This document shows, one piece after another, positions 38,265-46,554 of a stretch of DNA of 64,000 nt (the stretch's first letter is position 1; each line of letters opens with the position of its first letter). This DNA comes from Desulfomicrobium macestii (lineage in GTDB: Bacteria > Desulfobacterota > Desulfovibrionia > Desulfovibrionales > Desulfomicrobiaceae): positions 1 through 64,000 of the forward strand of contig NZ_JADBGG010000010.1 in NCBI RefSeq assembly GCF_014873765.1, read 5' to 3'. The notes beneath the pieces are model-generated. The model was not told the origin of the DNA and ran no database searches. It saw only the letters and a program-made list of their open reading frames with translations. The position numbers and the translations under genes were made by a program.

Positions 38265-39677
38265 CTAGAGCAGGTGCGCCGTCTCGAAAATGCCCTCGGC
38301 CAGTGTCGGATGAGCATGTATGGTCCGGGCCAGGTCTTTGGCAGTGGCGCCGAGCTGCATGGCCAGGGTCGGCTCCGCGATGATGTCCGAGACGTGGGCG
38401 CCTGCCAGGTGCGCGCCAAGAAGCTTGCCCGAGTCGGCGTCCACCACCAGCTTGAAGAGCCCCGCCAGCTCGCCCATGGCCTGGGCCTTGCCCAGTTCAC
38501 GGAAGTTGCTCTGCGGGCAGGTCACGTTGAAGCCCTGCTCCCGCGCCAGGGCCTCGGTCAGACCCACCGTGGCCACCTCGGGAGAGGTGAAGACCGCCGC
38601 CGGCACCTTGGAGTAATCCATGTCCTCGAACGCACCCAGACAGTTCCTCACCGCCACGAGCCCTTCCATGGCCGCCACGTGGGCCAGCATGACCCGCGCC
38701 GGGCCAAGCACGTCGCCTACGGCGTAGATGCCAGGCACAGAAGTCTCCAGGCGAGCGTCGGCCTTGATCCAACCGCGCTGATCCGTCTCCACGCCAGCCT
38801 CGGCCAGGCCCAGGCCAGACGTGTTGGGCACGCGCCCCACGGCCACCAGGACCACGTCGGCTTCCAGCACGCTCTCCTTCTGCGCCGACGCCGGAAGGTC
38901 CTTCACGAAAGGCGAGGGCCCGAGCGTCACCTGCACGCCCGTCTCCGTCACTTCCGCTTTGGTGGCCGTGCGCGCCAGCTCGCAGGCGATGCCGCGCTTC
39001 TTCATCTCACGCTGGATGAGCTTGCTCAGGTCCGCGTCGATGGACGGCACGGGGAGGATGCGGTCCAGCCCCTCCACCACCGTCACCTTTGAACCGAAGG
39101 CCTGGAAGATGAAGGCCAGTTCGCAGCCAATGACGCCGCCGCCGACCACCAGCATCCGTTTCGGGACGGTCTGCAGTTCCAGGGCGTCGTCGCTGGTGAT
39201 AATGCGCTCGTGGTCAACGGGCAGGGTCGGAATGTTCAGGGTGCTCGACCCTGTGGCGATGATGACCCTGTCGCCTTCCACTTCCTGCACCGCTCCGTCG
39301 GCACCGTGCACGCGCACCAGGCACGCGCTTAATACCTCGCCCCGGCCGCGCAGCAGCGTGACCTTGAGTTTGGAGCACGTCTTCTCCAGACCGCCGCGCA
39401 GAATCCCGGACACCTTGTCCTTGCGCGCGATGATGGCGGGCATGTCCGGCACGGCCTCACCGGCCCCGCTGATGCCGAACTCGGCCAGGCGATGCGCCGT
39501 CTCCAGCGCCTCGGCCGAGGCCTTCAGGGTCTTGGTCGGGATGCAGCCCCAGTTCAGACAGGTCCCGCCCATGTGGGCGGATTCCACCAGAGTCACCTCG
39601 GCCCCGGCCTTGGCCGCGGAAAACGCCGCAGTGTACCCGCCGGGGCCGCCGCCAATGATGGTGATGCGTTGCGCCAT
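38265..39677 (-). CDS. lpdA: Dihydrolipoamide dehydrogenase
   Basis: The 470-residue flavoprotein has the FAD motif GGGPGGYTAA, the redox pair Cys40/Cys45 in GGTCLNWGCIP, the NAD motif VVGGGVIGCELA, and the C-terminal HAHPTLAEGIFETA with the catalytic His. It oxidises or reduces lipoyl groups with NAD(H). AAAGGAGG precedes the ATG. It is the last gene of the sulfotransferase-glutaredoxin-gcvH-lpdA set, so its lipoyl partner is likely the adjacent H-type protein. No 2-oxoacid dehydrogenase or GcvP is in the window. Confidence 0.95.
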   Translation of the reverse strand: MAQRITIIGGGPGGYTAAFSAAKAGAEVTLVESAHMGGTCLNWGCIPTKTLKASAEALETAHRLAEFGISGAGEAVPDMPAIIARKDKVSGILRGGLEKTCSKLKVTLLRGRGEVLSACLVRVHGADGAVQEVEGDRVIIATGSSTLNIPTLPVDHERIITSDDALELQTVPKRMLVVGGGVIGCELAFIFQAFGSKVTVVEGLDRILPVPSIDADLSKLIQREMKKRGIACELARTATKAEVTETGVQVTLGPSPFVKDLPASAQKESVLEADVVLVAVGRVPNTSGLGLAEAGVETDQRGWIKADARLETSVPGIYAVGDVLGPARVMLAHVAAMEGLVAVRNCLGAFEDMDYSKVPAAVFTSPEVATVGLTEALAREQGFNVTCPQSNFRELGKAQAMGELAGLFKLVVDADSGKLLGAHLAGAHVSDIIAEPTLAMQLGATAKDLARTIHAHPTLAEGIFETAHLL

Positions 39678-39700
39678 GGCAACCTCCTTTGTCAGGACGC

Positions 39701-39819
39701 CCCAAAACGGCGATCTGCTGCGTCAGCGAAAAAATCCAGACCGCTTATGTATGAGCAATACACTGCCCGCCCTGGATTTTTTCGCTTCCTTGCATCTCAC
39801 CATTTTTGAACGGCCTGCG
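39701..39819. repeat. Palindromic intergenic repeat, copy B
   Basis: The element runs from CCCAAAACGGCGATCTGCTG to CATTTTTGAACGGCCTGC, homologous to 31065-31184. Its core is a perfect 15-bp inverted repeat AGCGAAAAAATCCAG (39725-39739) / CTGGATTTTTTCGCT (39772-39786), which could fold into a hairpin with T-rich arms. It lies between gcvH and lpdA and may attenuate lpdA transcription. Confidence 0.88.
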
Positions 39820-39954
39820 ATTTTTGAATTTTTCAACAGTCAGCTATGTATAAAGATGCGCCCGAGTCGTGCGGGCCGTGCTCATTCAGCTTGGTCCCGC
39901 GCCAGCCTAAACGCAGGCCGGCGCAAAGACCGGGAGGGAGATCGAGCGGAAAGG

Positions 39955-40338
39955 TTAGGCCGAGATGATCTTCTGGTATTCGGCCGCGGTGATGATCGCT
40001 TCGGACAGGTCGTCCGGCTTGATGCGCACCAGCCACCCGGCGCCGTAGGGGTCGGAGTTGACCAGTTCGGGAGTGTCGGAGAGCGCTTCGTTGACCTCCG
40101 CCACCATGCCCGAGAGCGGGATGATGGCCGGGGAGACGACCTTGGCCGACTCGATCTCGGCGCAGGACACGCCCTGGTCGAAATGCGAACCTACCTCGGG
40201 CAGGTCGATGAAGATGACCTCGCCAAGCTGGTCCTGGGCAAAGTCGGTGATGCCGATGACAAACGAGCCGTCGCCGGCCTCTTTGGCCCAGAGGTGCTCG
40301 GCGTGATAGCGGCGGTCGTCAGGAAAGTTCAATGCCAT
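39955..40338 (-). CDS. gcvH: Lipoyl carrier protein (glycine cleavage H type)
   Basis: The 127-residue protein has the H-protein fold signature ITDFAQDQLGEVIFIDLPEVG and the lipoylated Lys66 in EIESAKVVS. GGAGGACA precedes the ATG. GcvP and GcvT are absent from the window. Instead it sits 29 bases after a glutaredoxin-like gene and before lpdA, with lplA 6 kb away. A role as a stand-alone lipoyl carrier, as known for LbpA in sulfur-oxidising Hdr-like systems, is worth considering. A normal glycine cleavage role with P and T encoded elsewhere is the alternative. Confidence 0.9.
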   Translation of the reverse strand: MALNFPDDRRYHAEHLWAKEAGDGSFVIGITDFAQDQLGEVIFIDLPEVGSHFDQGVSCAEIESAKVVSPAIIPLSGMVAEVNEALSDTPELVNSDPYGAGWLVRIKPDDLSEAIITAAEYQKIISA

Positions 40339-40367
40339 GATGTGTCCTCCATGGGTTCTCGTGCGTA

Positions 40368-41186
40368 TCAGTGTGCCTCGGGCTTGCGAATCTCGGCCTT
40401 GACCAGGGACGAACGCACCTTGGAGCGGTACGGCAGCAGGGCCTGGTTCTCCAGTGCTTCGAGCCCGTCGGCTTGCTGCGCCTCGATGAAAACTGGCAGC
40501 ATGCGGTCGCTGCAGGCGTCGAGGACCATCTTCGCGGCCTCCCCGGCCTCGGCGGGGGTGACGCGGGTCATGCCGTCGCCATTGGCGTAGGCCGAGGCCA
40601 GAACGCGGATGAGGCCGTCGACGTGGGCCCGGGTCAGGACGATGCTCTGCTTCAGGTCCTCGGCGGACAGCTCCCCTCCGGCGATAACCGGGTACAGGGC
40701 GGCCGGGCCGATGATGTCCAGCACCATGCGGGTGACGAAGCCTTCGTCCAAAACACGCTTCAGCAGGTCGGCGCGGCGGCCGTCGGCATGCAGCTCAACA
40801 GTCAGGCCGCCCTTGGCCAGCAGACGCACCAGAGTGACAAAGTTGTCTTCCTGGCCTTCGGGACAGGCCGACACATTGAGACCGGAAATCCAGCCGTGCA
40901 GCAGCTCGCTGCGCGTCACGCAGGCTTCCAGCACGCGGCCCGACAGCAGGTAGGCCAGAATTTCGCCCGTACCCTGCTTGATGACCTGCCCGTCATCGAA
41001 AATTGGAAATTCCACGCCCTCGGGGTTGCGGTAGATGGAGGAACGGTTGGCGCGGTAGTATTTATTGAAGATGTCCTTGTCTTCCTTGAAATCGAAGGTC
41101 GTGTACTCCTGCCCGCGTTCATCCAGGAACGCCTTGACGATCTTGCAGCGCAGGCAGTCAGGGGCGGTGTAGAGGGTGATGCTCAT
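40368..41186 (-). CDS. Glutaredoxin-domain fusion protein
   Basis: The 272-residue protein opens with a thioredoxin-fold domain (residues 1-85; redox pair Cys11/Cys14 in APDCLRCKIV, cis-Pro region VEFPIFDDG). The remaining 185 residues are not glutaredoxin. They include a segment (RMVLDIIGPAALYPV...LKQSIVLTRAH) that by eye resembles the later strands of radical-SAM activase barrels, but no CxxxCxxC is present. Start MSITLY is preferred (GGAG 9 bases upstream). An ATG 9 bases earlier abuts the ribosome site. It sits between the sulfotransferase-family gene and gcvH. The function is unknown; it may exchange electrons with the lipoyl carrier. Confidence 0.72.
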   Translation of the reverse strand: MSITLYTAPDCLRCKIVKAFLDERGQEYTTFDFKEDKDIFNKYYRANRSSIYRNPEGVEFPIFDDGQVIKQGTGEILAYLLSGRVLEACVTRSELLHGWISGLNVSACPEGQEDNFVTLVRLLAKGGLTVELHADGRRADLLKRVLDEGFVTRMVLDIIGPAALYPVIAGGELSAEDLKQSIVLTRAHVDGLIRVLASAYANGDGMTRVTPAEAGEAAKMVLDACSDRMLPVFIEAQQADGLEALENQALLPYRSKVRSSLVKAEIRKPEAH

Positions 41187-41240
41187 GATTTTCATTCTCC
41201 GGAAAATGCGGGAGCAGCCGAACTGCCCCCGCAGGGATTG

Positions 41241-42686
41241 TTACTCGTCGTCTTCGATGGAGGCCACGCACAGGGCGTTGCTGCCGCCGTAGGGCACGCA
41301 GCCGTCCACGCTCACTTCCTTGGCGCGGTCGCCGAACGCGGCGGCCCCGGGAACGCGGAACGTGTTCACATCAAGGGGTGCAATGGGCGTCTCCACCGGC
41401 TTCTCCACCTGCGGTACCCACTCGTAAGGCACACGGTAGGCGCGGTAGGTCATGTTCATGGGGATGAACTTGCCCTTGTAGGGAGAAATGAATTCCCACA
41501 CTATCTCATAGTCGGGGGTGACCTCGAACACGCGGCCGTTGGAACCTTCGGTGATCAGCGTGTTGCCGTTGGGCAGGCGCTGCATGCCGCTGATGAACGG
41601 GCTGTAGAAGCGGTTGCTGTCCATGGGGAACAGGAACCCGGCTTCGCTCGGGGTGTACTGCCAGACGATCTTCATGGCCACGGGATCGATCTCCAGCACG
41701 CGGGAATAGTCGCGCAGGGCGGCCTTCACTCCCGTGGGAGCGCCCGGGTTGGGCACGTCGTAGCCGCCCCACCCGCCGTTGTCGAAAATGAGGATGTTGC
41801 CTGCGCCGGGCAGACCGGCCGGGATCATGTGGCAGTGGTGCTGGCCGATGATCCAGCCAATGGCCTTGAGTTCCGGGGTCGAGTCGTAGTCCGGGCCCAG
41901 CTTCCAGACGACCTTGCCGGTCTTCTTGTCGATGATGAAGGTGATGTTGGCCTCGCGGCCGTCAACGATGATGTTGTCCGGATGGAAGCGCTCGTCGCCC
42001 GCATCGTACCACTTGTTGGGGCCAAGGACCGACATGGAGTTGATATGCATCCAGTCGCCCATGCCCTCGGGCTGGGTCGGACGGTAGTTGGGATTGCGGG
42101 CCAGGGTGTTCTTGGGCCCTTCGCGGAAGCCGAACTCCGCGAAATGCTCATGGCAGTTCCACTCCCAGACGATCTCGCCTTCCCAGTTCACTTCCAGGAT
42201 GAGGTCGTCCAGGAGCAGCTTGTCGGAAATGGCCGAATTGCGAGCGTTGCGGTGCGCCAGGACCAGGGTATTACCCGAATCGGTCTTGGGCTCCATGCCG
42301 GGAGCATAGTAACCCACGGGGTTGCCCTCGCGCTGGAAGTCGTGGTGATAGCGCGCCATCCAGCGCCCCTCGTAGCCCGGATCCTCGATGTACTCGTTCT
42401 GGTCGAAACTCCACACGACATTGCCGTCCCAGTCGATCTGCACCACGTCGATGCCGTCCTGCACGCTGAACTTGCCGTCGCGACGGCCGCGGCTGGACAT
42501 CAGGTAGCCGCCGGGAAAAATCTTGTTGGGCATACCCAGCACGCCCTTCCAAACATTGTGTTCACGGCCGTTCATGTCCATCAGAACGGCGCCCACTTCC
42601 TGGGCCTGAAAAATGGTAAGCCCGTTCCAGCACTTTTCGGGGTTGTAAACCGTCACGCCGGTGGGATAAATGGTTGGATGACCCAT
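41241..42686 (-). CDS. Arylsulfate sulfotransferase (ASST) family protein, apparently cytoplasmic
   Basis: The 481-residue protein shows ASST beta-propeller features: DWMHINSMS, GQHHCHMIP, DYSRVLEIDP with MKIVWQYTP, and RLPNGNTLITEG followed by GRVFEVTPDYEIVWEF. Classical enzymes move sulfate between phenolic esters through a catalytic His in the periplasm. Here no signal peptide is seen after the start MGHPTIYP, which has AAGGAG upstream. The C-terminus carries two Cys and an acidic EDDE tail. It is first in an operon with glutaredoxin-like, gcvH and lpdA genes. The substrate is unknown. Confidence 0.82.
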   Translation of the reverse strand: MGHPTIYPTGVTVYNPEKCWNGLTIFQAQEVGAVLMDMNGREHNVWKGVLGMPNKIFPGGYLMSSRGRRDGKFSVQDGIDVVQIDWDGNVVWSFDQNEYIEDPGYEGRWMARYHHDFQREGNPVGYYAPGMEPKTDSGNTLVLAHRNARNSAISDKLLLDDLILEVNWEGEIVWEWNCHEHFAEFGFREGPKNTLARNPNYRPTQPEGMGDWMHINSMSVLGPNKWYDAGDERFHPDNIIVDGREANITFIIDKKTGKVVWKLGPDYDSTPELKAIGWIIGQHHCHMIPAGLPGAGNILIFDNGGWGGYDVPNPGAPTGVKAALRDYSRVLEIDPVAMKIVWQYTPSEAGFLFPMDSNRFYSPFISGMQRLPNGNTLITEGSNGRVFEVTPDYEIVWEFISPYKGKFIPMNMTYRAYRVPYEWVPQVEKPVETPIAPLDVNTFRVPGAAAFGDRAKEVSVDGCVPYGGSNALCVASIEDDE

Positions 42687-42797
42687 CTGATGCACTCCTT
42701 TTTTCTGGTGATAAAGGACAGGCCAGCGCCGCCCGGCCATGTCCACGTCTTTTGCCTTGTCTGCGGAACGTCTTTCCATGAAAAACATGGGCAGCGC

Positions 42798-42813
42798 TGT
42801 TGCGTTCCTTACA
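42798..42813 (-). promoter_or_regulatory. Putative regulator box 1 (ASST operon)
   Basis: TGTTGCGTTCCTTACA (plus-strand reading) lies 112 bases before the sulfotransferase-family gene. It matches boxes at 43898 and 44973 and has outer TGT/ACA symmetry. Confidence 0.55.
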
Positions 42814-42888
42814 AATCCGTAAAAAAACTTTTTTGCATTCCTTCGAAATATTCCAGCATCCTAGCGAAACACCTTTTTTTTCGAATAT

Positions 42889-43785
42889 CTAGAACAGCTT
42901 GATCAGCTTGAATTCCGCCCGCCAGTCCTCGGTCAGGGTCTGCTTCTCGTATTCACGGTATGCCGCGCCGAGGACAACCCCACCCAAGGTCACGCCGTAC
43001 TCGGGGAACTTCAGATTGAATTTGGGACCGGCAAAAAAGGTCTTCACGTCGTTTTCCTGATTCACGCCGTCGGCCTCGTCGGCCTGCGTCCATTCGTAGT
43101 AGCCTTCCAGCCCCAGATCGAGCCGGTTGTTCAGGGCGTAAGCGTAATGGCCATTGACACGCAGTCGGTCGCCCTTGGTCACTTCCTTCCTGCCTTCGGT
43201 GTAGATGAGGTAGCTCAGGTCGGTTTCCAAGCGGTGAGAACCGATCATCCATGTGGCGCCGGCACCGACCAGACCGCCCCAGGCGCCGGTACCGATATTG
43301 TTTTGACCGACCTCGCCCGTCGGCACGAACATACCGAGGTCCAAAGCCAGACTCAGGGGAGCGCCGTCCTTCTGCGACATGAACTGCTTACGGAGAATGG
43401 CCGTCGTATCCCCCAGGCCTCCGGACCAGGCGTCGTTCTTCCCGTCGGTTTCGATAGTGTTCATCAGGAACGGAGTGGCCGTGCGGATATCCCAACCCTT
43501 GGCGATTCCATAGCGCGTCTTGAACACGATGTTATGGCTCGACACTTCCTTGTCCGCACCGTCCTCCTCGGAAGTATGCAGATACCACTCGTCCTTGTGG
43601 GCATAACGGTAGTTCGCCACGGCGCAGAACTTGCCCACGGGAAAACCCATGCCGCCCGGACCGTGATTGACGCCGACGGCGCCGGCTGGTGCGGGGACCG
43701 AGGCATTTTGTGAGCAGTGACCCGAAGCGGCAGGCAGGACGAGGCAGCAGCCCAGCAGCAGGCTCGACAGAATTTTCAGACGCAT
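42889..43785 (-). CDS. Outer-membrane beta-barrel protein (phenol-degradation MetA-like)
   Basis: The 298-residue precursor has a signal peptide (MRLKILSSLLLGCCLVLPAASG). It shows alternating hydrophobic/aromatic strands, a GPGGMGFPVG entry segment, many Tyr/Gly residues, and a C-terminal LIKLF ending in Phe as outer-membrane barrels do. The layout resembles the PF13557 (MetA-pathway of phenol degradation) transporter-like family. It may admit aromatic or anionic solutes. It lies just upstream of the ASST operon on the same strand and carries the same upstream 16-base box. Confidence 0.7.
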   Translation of the reverse strand: MRLKILSSLLLGCCLVLPAASGHCSQNASVPAPAGAVGVNHGPGGMGFPVGKFCAVANYRYAHKDEWYLHTSEEDGADKEVSSHNIVFKTRYGIAKGWDIRTATPFLMNTIETDGKNDAWSGGLGDTTAILRKQFMSQKDGAPLSLALDLGMFVPTGEVGQNNIGTGAWGGLVGAGATWMIGSHRLETDLSYLIYTEGRKEVTKGDRLRVNGHYAYALNNRLDLGLEGYYEWTQADEADGVNQENDVKTFFAGPKFNLKFPEYGVTLGGVVLGAAYREYEKQTLTEDWRAEFKLIKLF

Positions 43786-44109
43786 GTGATTCTCCCTTCG
43801 ATGTTCAGGTTGAGATAATCGCACCCGCATAATATGACGCGAGCGCAAACAGTTTGTGAAACCAGGAACAACCTATGGGGAATCCGCGGGGAAACTCTGT
43901 TGCATTTGTTACATTCCTAGAAAAAAAACGACGCAAAATACGACCATGGGCAGAAGGACGTCCATACGACATTCACGGCGCAACGGCTTTCATCACACGA
44001 CAAAATGCGTGAAAAACGTTGAAGCGGATCGATATTTCAGCAAGCTCTCAAAATGATGGAAGAGGGAGGGGAAGGAAAACTGAGCAAGGGGGGGCGGCCG
44101 GCCTTCGCC
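43786..44109. other. Intergenic region with upstream box
   Basis: This 324-base AT-richer gap holds the upstream region of the outer-membrane gene, including the 43898 box, and the end of the crp-type gene. No further gene is supported. A GC palindrome near 44093-44109 follows the regulator's stop but lacks a clear T-run. Confidence 0.5.
43898..43913 (-). promoter_or_regulatory. Putative regulator box 2 (outer-membrane gene)
   Basis: TGTTGCATTTGTTACA lies 113 bases before the barrel gene start, at almost the same distance as box 1 from its gene. It differs from box 1 at 3 of 16 positions. Confidence 0.55.
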
Positions 44110-44814
44110 CTACTCGTTTTGGTAGACCAGTTCTTCGAAACGGGGTCGGTCGAGGATATCGACCTCGTCGCGTGAGTACGGCCCCAGAATGCCAGCCTTT
44201 TCCAACTCACGCAGGGATTTGTTGAGGGTCACGCGGTGAACACCGAGAAGATTGGCCAGTTCCTGTTGATTGAGGCCGGGTCGGACAACGAGAGGGCCAC
44301 TCTCGCTGACCTCCTCCATCTGACGCAGGTGCAGGTACTTGCAGATGCGCGACGGCAGGTCGTCCAGACTGAGGCTCACGGCCTGATTGATCAGCACGCG
44401 GACCTTGAAGGCCAGCGATCGGAACAGCGCGATCATCAGGTCTGGGTGCCGGGGCAGGATTTCCTCAAGGACACACCTGCGCGCAAACGCATAGACCGTG
44501 GAATCCGTTCCGGCGACAATGGCGCTCCTGGACGGGAGCTCGTCGAAAAAGGGCGTCTCGCCGAAAAGCGAGTCCGGGCCGATGCTCCAAATGATCTTTT
44601 CGCGGCCATCCAGGGTCGATCTGGTCAGCCATATCTCTCCCACATCAAGAAAAAAGATAAAACTATCGTCGGTCAACCGCGAAAAAATCTGCGCCCCTTT
44701 CAGAAATTTCATCCTGCGGCCCTGCGAAATAACCTTGCGCCAGCATCCAGCCTCGGAAGGAATTCGGGAAAACTCCAGTTCTTTCATTTCCGTACCCGAT
44801 CTAATGGCAGTCAT
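44110..44814 (-). CDS. Crp/Fnr-family transcriptional regulator
   Basis: The 234-residue protein has a cyclic-nucleotide-binding-type beta-roll (GEIWLTRSTLDGREKIIWSI, GPDSLFGETPFF), a dimer helix, and a C-terminal winged helix-turn-helix (LNQQELANLLGVHRVTLNKSL). No Fnr-type Cys cluster is present. Start MTAIRSG has GGAGGTGAAG 8 bases upstream. It is divergent from the SLC13 transporter gene and near the ASST and barrel genes, whose upstream regions share a 16-base motif, so it is the likely local regulator. The effector is unknown. Confidence 0.88.
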   Translation of the reverse strand: MTAIRSGTEMKELEFSRIPSEAGCWRKVISQGRRMKFLKGAQIFSRLTDDSFIFFLDVGEIWLTRSTLDGREKIIWSIGPDSLFGETPFFDELPSRSAIVAGTDSTVYAFARRCVLEEILPRHPDLMIALFRSLAFKVRVLINQAVSLSLDDLPSRICKYLHLRQMEEVSESGPLVVRPGLNQQELANLLGVHRVTLNKSLRELEKAGILGPYSRDEVDILDRPRFEELVYQNE

Positions 44815-44972
44815 ATGCTTCACCTCCATGTCCTGAACCCCGGGCCGTTTGCGCCTTGCCACAAATGAATTCCACGTCTAGCCCCGCCTTCGGCAACATC
44901 CGCAACGGCAAAAAACTCCAGGGCAGTTTGTTCGTGAAAAAAGTGACGATAATCTTTCCGCGTCGTAAAAAA

Positions 44973-44988
44973 AGTGGCAATTGTTACA
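44973..44988 (+). promoter_or_regulatory. Putative regulator box 3 (transporter gene)
   Basis: AGTGGCAATTGTTACA matches box 2 at 13 of 16 positions. It lies 62 bases before the SLC13 start, in the gap divergent from the crp-type gene, so it could serve both. Confidence 0.45.
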
Positions 44989-45049
44989 GCATGGCTGCCT
45001 CGCCCACCGTATTCTCCAACAATCAAATTTCATCCCAAGGAGATATCCG

Positions 45050-46453
45050 ATGGTCGCAACCCCACAAATGCCGGAAAAAGAGACCCTTTTCAAATGGGCC
45101 TTGAGTCTTGTCATTCCCCTGGCCGTCTATTTTCTGCTGCCCCTGGACGGCGAAACCCTGACTCGTCCCATGGCCCTCTTTCTTGCCGTCACGGCCTGGG
45201 CCGTCGTGGTCTGGGCGACGGACATCATCAATGAAGTGGCCGTCGGCATCCTGTTGCCCGTACTGTACATCGTCATCTGCGGTGTTCCTCAGAAGGTCGC
45301 CTACGGTCCATGGACCTCTCAGGTGCCCATCATCGTCATCGGCGGCTTCACCCTGGGCAAGATCCTGCAAGACACCGGCCTCGGAAAGCGCATCGGTCTA
45401 ACCTGCGTACGGGCCATGGGCGGCAGCTTTGTCGGCGCCCTCTGGGGCCTGACCTTGGCGGTCTTCATCGTCGCGCCCCTGGTTCCGGCCATCACAGGCA
45501 AGGCGGCCATCTTCTGCGCCATCGCCATCAGCCTGTGCGAAGCCCTTGACTTCCGGCCCAAGAGCCGTGAGGCCACAGCCGTCATCCTGGGCACCTGCCT
45601 GGCAGTGGCCTCGTCGAAGCTCTGCTACCTGACGGGAGGGGCGGACCTCGTCCTGGGCATGGGACTGGCGGACAAGGTCATGGATACCAAAACCGCCTGG
45701 ATGCAGTACGCGTATCACAATTTCATCCCGGGCACCATCTACACGGCCATGTCCGTCGGGCTGGTCATGTTCATGCTGCCCTCCAAGGTCGACCGTAAGA
45801 CCCTGGGTCCCATTCTGGAAACAAAGCTCAAGGAGCTTGGTCCGGTCACCAAGACACAGAAGACCGCCGCCTTCCTCATGCTCCTGACCCTGATCCTGCT
45901 GGCCACGGACACCCTGCACGGCATCAACGCCGGACTCATTTTGATCATGGTCGCCTTTGCCTCCTTCCTGCCCGGTGTCGGACTGATGAACGGCGAACGT
46001 TTCAGCAAGATCAACTTCGCCCCACTCTTTTTCATCATGGGCTGTATGGCCATTGGCAGCGCCGGCGGAAACCTCAAGGTCACCCAGTGGATCGCCAGCA
46101 TCACCTTGCCCTTTTTTCACGAGATGAGCCCGACCTCGGCCGGAACAGCGGCATACATACTTGGCGCCCTGGCCAACTTCCTTCTGACGCCCCTGGCCGC
46201 GACGACCACCTTGACCTCCCCCCTGGTCGAACTGGGCGTACAGATGGATATGAATCCCAGGGTTCTGTACTATGCATTCCAATATGGCCTGGACAACTAC
46301 GTATTCCCGTATGAATACGCCGTGCTCCTCTACTTCTTCAGCTCCGGATTCATGCTCTTCAAAGACATGGTCAAAGTCCTGGCCGTACGCATGGTCTTGA
46401 CGGCCTTTTTCATCGCCTTTATCGCTATCCCGTACTGGAAATTCGTTCTTTAG
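45050..46453 (+). CDS. SLC13/DASS-family anion transporter
   Basis: The 467-residue polytopic membrane protein has DASS features: an initial LPLDGETLTRPMALFLAVTA segment, ATDIINEVAVGILLPVLYI, and repeated hydrophobic helices with TPLAATTTLTSPLV near the end. The family imports dicarboxylates, sulfate or related anions, usually with sodium. Start MVATPQMP has CCAAGGAG upstream. Context suggests a substrate tied to the sulfotransferase/lipoyl operon. Sulfonates, sulfate esters or dicarboxylates are all possible. Confidence 0.85.
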   Translation: MVATPQMPEKETLFKWALSLVIPLAVYFLLPLDGETLTRPMALFLAVTAWAVVVWATDIINEVAVGILLPVLYIVICGVPQKVAYGPWTSQVPIIVIGGFTLGKILQDTGLGKRIGLTCVRAMGGSFVGALWGLTLAVFIVAPLVPAITGKAAIFCAIAISLCEALDFRPKSREATAVILGTCLAVASSKLCYLTGGADLVLGMGLADKVMDTKTAWMQYAYHNFIPGTIYTAMSVGLVMFMLPSKVDRKTLGPILETKLKELGPVTKTQKTAAFLMLLTLILLATDTLHGINAGLILIMVAFASFLPGVGLMNGERFSKINFAPLFFIMGCMAIGSAGGNLKVTQWIASITLPFFHEMSPTSAGTAAYILGALANFLLTPLAATTTLTSPLVELGVQMDMNPRVLYYAFQYGLDNYVFPYEYAVLLYFFSSGFMLFKDMVKVLAVRMVLTAFFIAFIAIPYWKFVL

Positions 46454-46471
46454 CTTCCGACTGTCCTCCGC

Positions 46472-46507
46472 TGTCCGAGCCATGAAATCATGGCTCGGAC
46501 AGTTTTC
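46472..46507 (+). terminator. Terminator between the transporter gene and lplA
   Basis: TGTCCGAGCCATGA and TCATGGCTCGGACA form a perfect 14-bp stem around a 2-base loop, followed by GTTTTC. Confidence 0.85.
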
Positions 46508-46554
46508 ATACATCAATTCTTCACGACGCTTCCCACCCTTAGCCAAGGAGCCCC

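Noticed and set aside
40339-40367. Possible glycine riboswitch upstream of gcvH
   Set aside because: The gap to the preceding gene is only 29 bases, so there is no room for an aptamer; nothing glycine-riboswitch-like precedes the ASST gene either.
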